From contig CABUNB010000031.1 in assembly GCA_902492755.1 (NCBI GenBank), positions 1 to 28,302 on the forward strand: DNA of 28,302 nt. Direction: 5' to 3'. Numbering within the stretch: the stretch's first letter is position 1; each line of letters starts with the position of its first letter. Below, piece after piece: positions 17,304-21,888 of the stretch. The notes under the pieces were generated by a model that had not been told where the DNA came from, searched no databases, and worked only from the letters and a program-made list of their open reading frames with translations. The translations under genes were made by a program, and so were the position numbers. Source of the DNA: an uncultured Collinsella sp. (GTDB lineage Bacteria; Actinomycetota; Coriobacteriia; Coriobacteriales; Coriobacteriaceae).

Positions 17304-17322
17304 TCGACATACTTAATGTCGA
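17304..17322. promoter_or_regulatory. 7-bp inverted repeat, possible operator
   Basis: TCGACAT at 17304-17310 and ATGTCGA at 17316-17322 are perfect inverted copies around ACTTA, 28 bases before the ATG of the zinc-ribbon gene and just ahead of its ribosome binding site. It could bind a dimeric repressor or form a small hairpin. Confidence 0.4.
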
Positions 17323-17350
17323 CAGTCCCTGTGCAAAGGAGGACGTTTCC

Positions 17351-18688
17351 ATGGACGAGATGTTTGCCATTAAATGCCAAAACTGCGGCGGCCCCATGTA
17401 TTCGCACCAGGCAAAGCGCAGCTTTGAATGTGCCTATTGCGGAACGGTCGTCCCGTGGCAAGCGGACGCCAGGGAGCCTAAGAGTGCTCTGGGCATTCGC
17501 CATACACCGCTGACGGTGGTTGACGGGTTGCTCAAACTCACGCATGTGTCGCAGCTCGAGCGCCCAGAGGACCCGGACTGGTATTTCTTTAATTCGCACT
17601 GGCGTAACCAGTCGGTTCTGGAGCATCTGCTGTGGGAAGATCGCGGGACAGCGCAGGAGTTCCAAGAGGCTACGCACGTGAGCATTCCCTGCCCCTTCTG
17701 CGGTGCGTCCTTTGAGGGCGAGTCAACGCAACGCGTGTTTGAGTGCCCGTCGTGCGGCAACAAGATTGGTGTGGCCGACTTGCTCAAGCCCGGCACGTTT
17801 AGCAAGCGCCTGACCATGGGCGTGGGTGCCGAGTATGTGCCAGAGCAGGGCATTCCGTGTGAGATATCACCGCAGCAGGCGCGTGCGAACGCACTGCAGC
17901 TGGTGCGTCAGTATCCGGATGCCTTTGCCGGGCACGACGTGGAGGATGCGATCCAAAACGACATGATGCTCTTCTATTTTCCCATGGCGCTCGCGGATTT
18001 GCGCATGATGGCGTCCTTCCCGGGCAAGGGTCTGAGCAAGGAGACCCTGGTGTACTACGAGGTGCTCGATTGGGCATATCCCAGGGCAAACTATCTGGAC
18101 GTTCGTCTAATGGGCATTTTGGAGCCGTGGGACTTTGCCAAGGTGGGACCGTTCGATCCCGCCATGCAGGAGGGCGACTTCCGCGTCGTCTCCGTCGATG
18201 CGTCCACCAAGGACCAGGTGGTTATTGACAAGCTGGCGCTCGACGTTGCGGGCAACGATGCCGAGGCGACCCTGGGGCTCAATAAAAAGAGCATCCGCAC
18301 CTGGGCGCGCAAGGCCCGCAAGCATAAGGACGGCCTGGTTATGGTGCCCGTCTACTTTGTTGATCGCCCGGTGTCGGATGGCCGCGACGGCGAACAGGTG
18401 CGCATCGCCGTAAACGGCCAGACGGGCCGCGCTGCCGCGGTGGTGTTTAGCGATAAGCGCGAGACGCATGTGGTGGCACCGCTCAATCCGAGCTTGCATC
18501 TGTCGAACGAAAGCACCGTGCATGCCACGCCCATCGAGGTCAAATACGTTAAGTCGCCGTTTTTGTACCAGATCGTGCGCCGCGGAGGCAGCGAACAGCC
18601 GCGCCAGGTTGCAGCCGCCGTCGAGGGTTCCTACCGAGAAGAAAAGCCCAAACGCAAGGGATTGTTCGCTGCGATATTTGGGAAGTAG
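17351..18688 (+). CDS. Double zinc-ribbon protein, function unknown
   Basis: The 445-residue product has two TFIIB-type zinc ribbons: C9, C12, C27, C30, and C114, C117, C132, C135. A mixed region follows with aromatic-rich segments and the block RIAVNGQTGR near residue 355. That block resembles the conserved NGQTG element of bacterial zinc-ribbon proteins of unknown function. The C-terminus is basic (EEKPKRKGLFAAIFGK). There is no signal peptide or membrane helix. ATG 17351 follows AAAGGAGGACG; the frame stays open to 17138 but that stretch lacks conserved features. Metal binding is well supported by the cysteines; the biological role is not known. Confidence 0.85.
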   Translation: MDEMFAIKCQNCGGPMYSHQAKRSFECAYCGTVVPWQADAREPKSALGIRHTPLTVVDGLLKLTHVSQLERPEDPDWYFFNSHWRNQSVLEHLLWEDRGTAQEFQEATHVSIPCPFCGASFEGESTQRVFECPSCGNKIGVADLLKPGTFSKRLTMGVGAEYVPEQGIPCEISPQQARANALQLVRQYPDAFAGHDVEDAIQNDMMLFYFPMALADLRMMASFPGKGLSKETLVYYEVLDWAYPRANYLDVRLMGILEPWDFAKVGPFDPAMQEGDFRVVSVDASTKDQVVIDKLALDVAGNDAEATLGLNKKSIRTWARKARKHKDGLVMVPVYFVDRPVSDGRDGEQVRIAVNGQTGRAAAVVFSDKRETHVVAPLNPSLHLSNESTVHATPIEVKYVKSPFLYQIVRRGGSEQPRQVAAAVEGSYREEKPKRKGLFAAIFGK

Positions 18689-18829
18689 GGGAGTAGCGCC
18701 GGTTGTTGCCGTAACGTGATGGCCGGGGGTGCGGGGCGGCTCTCAGGAGTGCGGGCTGCCGTCTGATTGTTTGAGGGTGCCAGATGTAAATAAACAGTGG
18801 AGCGGCTGCAAAAGAGCCGCCCCACCGGG

Positions 18830-18835
18830 TAAAAT
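18830..18835 (+). promoter_or_regulatory. Possible -10 for the small RNA
   Basis: TAAAAT in the context CCGGGTAAAATCAGG resembles the dnaE -10 (CGGTAAAATCG). A weak -35 (TGCAAA) lies 17 bases upstream, inside a hairpin (GCGGCT/AGCCGC) spanning roughly 18802-18820. Confidence 0.35.
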
Positions 18836-18838
18836 CAG

Positions 18839-18936
18839 GTTGTGCCGCGGAACCCGCTCCTCAGTCGGTCAACTTTGGAAGCGCGGGCAACGCAGGTACA
18901 AGTGTCTTAAGGGCCGGCTGCAACCGGCCCTTTTTT
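18839..18936 (+). ncRNA. Candidate small structured RNA, about 95-100 nt
   Basis: The stretch lies between the zinc-ribbon gene and the insertion element and has no credible ORF. A long-range stem pairs GTTG (18839-18842) with CAAC (18888-18891) and CCGCG (18845-18849) with CGCGG (18882-18886). It encloses a roughly 32-base loop region, is followed by a single-stranded stretch, and ends in a strong intrinsic terminator. A -10-like TAAAAT lies just upstream. If transcription instead starts near 18790, the RNA would also include a stable hairpin at about 18797-18825 (GTGG and GCGGCT pairing with AGCCGC and CCAC). I could not match it to tRNA, SRP RNA, RNase P or tmRNA signatures. Confidence 0.4.
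18911..18936 (+). terminator. Strong intrinsic terminator
   Basis: GGGCCGG (18911-18917) and CCGGCCC (18924-18930) form a seven-base GC stem with a six-base loop, followed by six T. The left inverted repeat of the insertion element begins two bases after the T-run. Confidence 0.9.
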
Positions 18937-18937
18937 A

Positions 18938-18954
18938 ATATGAGAAAGCTATTG
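18938..18954 (+). repeat. Inverted repeat of the insertion element (transposase 3' side)
   Basis: ATATGAGAAAGCTATTG matches the complement of 20497-20513 at 16 of 17 bases. Its last six bases also form a small palindrome with CAATAG at 18956-18961. Confidence 0.85.
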
Positions 18955-18974
18955 TCAATAGGCATGTTCGTTTG

Positions 18975-18999
18975 AGCCCGGTTTAAAACCGGGCTTTTT
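18975..18999 (+). terminator. Intrinsic terminator inside the element end, plus-strand direction
   Basis: AGCCCGGTT and AACCGGGCT pair across a TAA loop and are followed by TTTT. It would stop transcripts entering the element from the left, protecting the transposase from antisense read-through. Confidence 0.7.
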
Positions 19000-19009
19000 C
19001 GTTTCCCGT

Positions 19010-19249
19010 CGGGAGGGCCCGCGCACGCTGCACGTTTAGTCGACGCTTGCCCGGCAAGCTAATATCCGCGGGCTCTTTCGGGTGCGCTGCCGGCGGTCAG
19101 CCCGGTATGTCCGCGCACCCCACCGCATTTCGATTCTCCGTCCGGCGCGATCGTGCGAATCCAGTCTTTTGTCGGGCGCGGCCCGGGGGCTGCCCATAAA
19201 AGAGGCCGTGAACTCGCGCCGGCGATGCGTCGAGGCGCGGGCCCTCCCG
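19010..19249. repeat. 15-bp perfect inverted repeat with about 210-base spacing
   Basis: CGGGAGGGCCCGCGC at 19010-19024 is the exact reverse complement of 19235-19249, all within the non-coding end of the insertion element. Next to the inner arm, CTCCCG and CGGGAG also form a local hairpin close to the transposase stop. Confidence 0.85.
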
Positions 19250-19273
19250 GCGGGAGTCGGTTGTCGCCGGCCG

Positions 19274-20383
19274 CTAGAGGATGGTCCCTTCGGACCTGCA
19301 CCCGATCTCCCAGACCCAGCAGGCGAGCTCGCGCGCCACGGCGGCGTTGGCCTTGCAGGCCGGCTTGCCGGCGCGCGCGAGCGCCTCGCGGCGGCGGTGG
19401 AGCCTGGCGGTGCAGTCGTCCGCCCTCGAGCGTACCGCCGGGGGCACGTCTGTGCCGGGGGTGGGGGCCTTGGGCCTCGGGGAGCACATGGAATAGTGCC
19501 ATGCGGACTCTATGAGCGCCGTGCGCGCGAGAGCGTTGCCGGCCTTGGTTATCCCGCCGCGCCGCTCGGACTCGCCGCTCGAGTGCTCCGACGGCGTGAG
19601 CCCGCACCAGCTCGCGAAGGCCGGTGCCGAGCGGAACCTGCTGAAGGACCCGGCCTCCGCCGCGAGCCTGAAGGCCGTCAGGGTGTCGATCCCCTTGATG
19701 CAGGAGAGCGCCTCAACGGCCGGGCGCCACCGGTCGGCGCCGGCCAGCGCGACGACCCTCCTCTCGAGCTGCCGCCTGTCCGATTCCGCGCAGCGGGCGG
19801 CCGTGACGTAGTACTCGAGCGCGTCGCGCTGCGGGCCCTCGAGCCTGATCTCGGATATCCACCTCCAGTGGGCGCGCGTCCAGGCCTTCTTCCTCGTCCC
19901 GTCGGCGTTGCGCTCGTCCCAGACGTATCCCAGCCTGATCAGGAACATGTTGAGGCGCTGCCTGGCGCGGCGGTACTCAACGGTGGCGTCGTCGAGGGCG
20001 CGGTCGAGGTCGCGGGCGGCCTCGACGGCCGCGTCCGGCAGCGGGACCTCGACGATGTTGTGGGTGGCGAGCATGCGGGCGATGAACTCGGCGTCGCGCC
20101 GGTCGTTCTTGCGGCGCGCGTCCGCCGCCGGCCTCTGCATCTTCGAGACGGCGGCCACGGCGCAGTCGAGGCCGAGGGCGCGCAGCTCGCGCGCCATGTG
20201 GAACCCGGTGGGACCGCTCTCGTAGCAGGCCCTGGGCTCCTCGAACCCGAGGGCCCACTCCGCGATCTCGGCGGCGTCGGTGCCGAAGTCGCGGTGCACC
20301 ACCTCGCCGGTGAAGGGGTTGAACGCCGCGGCGGCGACCGATCGCGCGTGGACGTCCAGGCCGATGGAGGTAACATGGGGCAT
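19274..20383 (-). CDS. IS110-family transposase (DEDD type)
   Basis: The 369-residue recombinase moves the element using a RuvC-like DEDD domain with a C-terminal serine domain. The four acidic residues are D10 (IGLDVHARS), E55 (CYESGPTGF), and D94 and D97 (KNDRRDAEF). A helix-hairpin-helix-like segment CIKGIDTLTAF is at 228-238, and the C-terminal block CGLTPSEHSSGESERRGG with ITKAGN at 260-283 contains the expected serine. The start ATG follows AGGAGG by seven bases. The frame is complete with no stop or shift, so the copy looks potentially active. Base composition is even more GC-rich than the neighbouring host genes. A 495-codon ORF on the opposite strand is an antisense artefact. Confidence 0.95.
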   Translation of the reverse strand: MPHVTSIGLDVHARSVAAAAFNPFTGEVVHRDFGTDAAEIAEWALGFEEPRACYESGPTGFHMARELRALGLDCAVAAVSKMQRPAADARRKNDRRDAEFIARMLATHNIVEVPLPDAAVEAARDLDRALDDATVEYRRARQRLNMFLIRLGYVWDERNADGTRKKAWTRAHWRWISEIRLEGPQRDALEYYVTAARCAESDRRQLERRVVALAGADRWRPAVEALSCIKGIDTLTAFRLAAEAGSFSRFRSAPAFASWCGLTPSEHSSGESERRGGITKAGNALARTALIESAWHYSMCSPRPKAPTPGTDVPPAVRSRADDCTARLHRRREALARAGKPACKANAAVARELACWVWEIGCRSEGTIL

Positions 20384-20403
20384 GGGAAGCCTCCTCCCCG
20401 CAG

Positions 20404-20424
20404 GTGCGGTAAGGGCTACCGCAC
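20404..20424 (-). other. Perfect 8-bp hairpin in the transposase leader
   Basis: GTGCGGTA (20404-20411) and TACCGCAC (20417-20424) pair around a five-base loop, 20 bases upstream of the transposase ATG. It may restrain translation or be part of the element's recognition structure. Confidence 0.6.
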
Positions 20425-20496
20425 GGGCCGATACTCAAAGCCCATTGTGGCACCCCGAGCCCGCGGAAAGAAGCTGCGACGCGGGGGAGGCGACCC

Positions 20497-20513
20497 CAAT
20501 GGCTTTCTCATAT
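20497..20513 (-). repeat. Inverted repeat of the insertion element (transposase 5' side)
   Basis: On the minus strand this reads ATATGAGAAAGCCATTG, one base different from the left copy. Confidence 0.85.
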
Positions 20514-20538
20514 CGTCTATGACTCCCTTCGCTATCCG

Positions 20539-20631
20539 TTACTGCTTATATTCCCGCCAGATCGAGTAGAGGTTCCGGGCAATGCCGGTCACATACATCG
20601 AGAGGCGCAGGATTTCAAGAAACAAGTTCAT
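20539..20631 (-). CDS. Possible 30-residue amphipathic peptide
   Basis: On the minus strand ATG 20631 opens a 30-codon frame beginning MNLFLEILRLSMYVTG and ending IWREYKQ. The first two-thirds are hydrophobic with spaced charges, as in small membrane-active peptides. A weak GGTGA-type ribosome site lies about six bases upstream. It sits 26 bases outside the insertion element. It could be a small membrane protein, a toxin-like peptide, or the tail of a gene cut by rearrangement. No homologue was recognised. Confidence 0.3.
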   Translation of the reverse strand: MNLFLEILRLSMYVTGIARNLYSIWREYKQ

Positions 20632-20996
20632 AGGCTTCACCCCAATCGGAGATCGGAGCGTTGCCCGCAGGCGGATTCCGCGGCAGACAAGATTTTACCC
20701 TATACGCCGCAGCGGGGGATATCTGACCCCAGTGTTAGAGTGGTGTCCATTTGCATGGATGACCGGGCATGATCGCGACATATCCTGGAGTTGAAATGCC
20801 GCTGGGGATACGAGGGGGAGCCGGGGTCGGATGTTGGGGCTCAACGAAGCAAGTGGCGCTTCTGTTTTCTTGGGATCGGGGATGCGAATCAGCCTGCAGC
20901 AATGGGCCCAACTCGATTCGGGGCGCAGTGAGTCCCGAATCGAGCGTTCCTGGCTGCCATGCATGTCAGGTGATGATAGTCCACAGCGGCATCGCC
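20632..20996. other. Non-coding stretch, apparently degraded accessory DNA
   Basis: No ORF here has a convincing start and composition. It contains the 11-bp inverted repeat at 20912-20944 and, near 20717-20745, a TGACCCC segment followed by GTGTCCA that loosely recalls ends of IS3-type elements. It is probably a remnant of earlier insertions. Confidence 0.4.
20912..20944. repeat. Perfect 11-bp inverted repeat
   Basis: CTCGATTCGGG (20912-20922) and CCCGAATCGAG (20934-20944) are exact inverted copies with an 11-base spacer. No T-run follows on either strand. It lies 52 bases past the end of the helix-turn-helix gene, so it may be a factor-dependent terminator, an RNA-stabilising hairpin, or a protein-binding site. 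Confidence 0.8.
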
Positions 20997-21323
20997 TTAC
21001 ACGGCAACGGGGGCCTCTTTGGGGCGTCCCGCCCTTGGTGCATCGGCGAGTCGTGCCTCGATGGAGGCTTTGGACATCATGCGCTTGGTGCCATCCTTCC
21101 ATGAATCCAGTAGTCCTGCATTTAGCAGTTGTGACACCCGTGCTAAGCTAACACCGAGCATACGCGCGGCATCCGCTGCGGTGACGGCGGGAATGTCGCC
21201 GAGTTCGCGGCTGACGGCTACAGCGACAATTTTGCCGCCGCGTCGCGGCTCATGTCCGAAGTCTGGCACGGGAAGTTCAATGCCGTCCGAATCAAAGAAC
21301 TCGAATTCCCATACGTAAACCAG
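20997..21323 (-). CDS. Small helix-turn-helix protein, probable CTG start
   Basis: From CTG 21323 the product is 108 residues. The C-terminal half holds a helix-turn-helix of the excisionase/MerR type (AADAARMLGVSLARVSQLL, then GLLDSWKDGTKRMMSKASIE), followed by a basic GRPKE tail. The first 20 residues (VYVWEFEFFDSDGIELPVPD) look like coding sequence that would be lost if GTG 21269 were used. AGGAGG at 21330-21335 stands exactly six bases before the CTG, and no ATG, GTG or TTG in frame is near it. The aromatic N-terminus recalls the first strand of HicB-like antitoxins joined to such a DNA-binding domain, but the middle of that fold is missing, so this may be a shortened member. No toxin gene is adjacent. 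Likely role: transcription regulator. Confidence 0.6.
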   Translation of the reverse strand: MVYVWEFEFFDSDGIELPVPDFGHEPRRGGKIVAVAVSRELGDIPAVTAADAARMLGVSLARVSQLLNAGLLDSWKDGTKRMMSKASIEARLADAPRAGRPKEAPVAV

Positions 21324-21345
21324 GTAAGACCTCCTCTAATGGCGA

Positions 21346-21351
21346 ATAATA
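21346..21351 (-). promoter_or_regulatory. -10 element of the helix-turn-helix gene
   Basis: TATTAT on the minus strand places the transcript start only a few bases ahead of the AGGAGG ribosome site, giving a very short leader and supporting translation starting at the CTG just after it. Confidence 0.45.
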
Positions 21352-21473
21352 CGAGGCGTGCTCCTAGAATATTCCAGTCGCATCGATGCAGCCGATCATG
21401 TCTATCTTGAAGCCTCGCGCGGAATCGAATTCCAATGTTGCCTAGCGCCTTCGTGCAGGATTCCCGAAGTGAC

Positions 21474-21479
21474 TAAAAT
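21474..21479 (+). promoter_or_regulatory. Possible -10 element for the PH-like protein gene
   Basis: TAAAAT lies 46 bases before ATG 21525; the -35 region is poor. Confidence 0.35.
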
Positions 21480-21524
21480 GTGACCATAGAGACAGTTTTA
21501 GCGAACCCCACGGGAGTGACACGC

Positions 21525-21794
21525 ATGGACAACAACACCTTGCTGTTTCAGGACAAGGGTTCGGGTAGGTTTAAAGACGTCAAGATCTACCCCAACCGTA
21601 TCGAGGTGCTCAAGAAGGGCACGTTTGGTGGCAAGCACACCGAGATTGTCTATCTTAAGGACATTACGGGGGTCAACAGGATCAAGGGCCGCGATGTTTT
21701 TCTGCGTAACAGGCTGTTGACCGCTTGCGTCTTTAGCCTGAGTAGCCGTGCGAAGGCCCAGGAATTTGTGAACGCGCTGAACATGGTGATGTAG
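21525..21794 (+). CDS. Small PH-domain-like protein, function unknown
   Basis: The 89-residue product (MDNNTLLFQDKGSGRFKDVK start) has an alternating beta pattern with a final helix (SSRAKAQEFVNALNMVM). This is the order of a bacterial pleckstrin-homology-like fold. No signal peptide or membrane helix is present. GGGAG lies eight bases before the ATG; a GTG 45 bases upstream is in frame but lacks a ribosome site and overlaps the promoter. It is a single gene converging with the large PI-PLC gene. Assignment rests on secondary-structure pattern only. Confidence 0.65.
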   Translation: MDNNTLLFQDKGSGRFKDVKIYPNRIEVLKKGTFGGKHTEIVYLKDITGVNRIKGRDVFLRNRLLTACVFSLSSRAKAQEFVNALNMVM

Positions 21795-21818
21795 CCTATA
21801 GCGGCGTTCGGGCCAAGG

Positions 21819-21858
21819 TAAAAATCGGGGGCACAGAACGGTGTCCTGCGCCCCCGAT
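21819..21858 (-). terminator. Intrinsic terminator of the PI-PLC gene
   Basis: On the minus strand ATCGGGGGC pairs perfectly with GCCCCCGAT (plus positions 21850-21858 and 21824-21832) and is followed by TTTTTACC. It lies 30 bases after the stop codon and may also slow plus-strand transcripts from the PH-like gene. Confidence 0.85.
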
Positions 21859-21888
21859 CGAGTCGATGTGTCTAAAAGGCCGGCTTGC

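Larger units (their letters stand above)
18955..19273 (-). ncRNA. 3' non-coding end of the IS, candidate guide RNA (seekRNA/bridge RNA) region
   Basis: In IS1111-group elements the long non-coding end after the transposase gene encodes a small RNA that pairs with both element and target to choose the insertion site. This segment sits at the right place and has many stems: a 15-base inverted repeat 19010-19024 with 19235-19249, GGGTGCGC/GCGCACCC at 19080-19087 and 19113-19120, and CTTGCC/GGCAAG at 19046-19058. The exact RNA ends cannot be seen. Confidence 0.4.
18938..20513 (-). mobile_element. IS110-family element, IS1111-group-like
   Basis: Bounded here by 17-bp inverted repeats that differ at one base; the true ends may lie a few bases outside them, since repeats are subterminal in the IS1111 group. 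The element carries one minus-strand DEDD transposase, a short 5' non-coding end (113 bases between start codon and repeat) and a long 3' non-coding end (about 319 bases). Long 3' non-coding region plus inverted repeats fits the IS1111 group; IS110-group elements usually lack repeats and carry the long end upstream. Its left end abuts the T-run of an intrinsic terminator. No target duplication is visible, as expected for this family. Confidence 0.8.

Noticed and set aside
17138..17350. In-frame upstream extension of the zinc-ribbon gene
   Set aside because: A strong ribosome site at 17336-17344 marks ATG 17351; the upstream residues look like translated leader.
18834..18936. T-box-like segment (GGTTGTGCCGCGGAA followed by a terminator)
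   Set aside because: It differs from the T-box core at two positions, including one that must pair with the tRNA end. No stem I or specifier loop is evident, and no aminoacyl-tRNA gene follows.
19082..20569. 495-codon plus-strand ORF
   Set aside because: Antisense to the transposase, rich in Arg/Gly/Pro, and it crosses the element's inverted repeat.
20717..20745. TGACCCC...GTGTCCA resembling an IS3-type end
   Set aside because: Only a loose resemblance; no partner end or transposase remnant was found.
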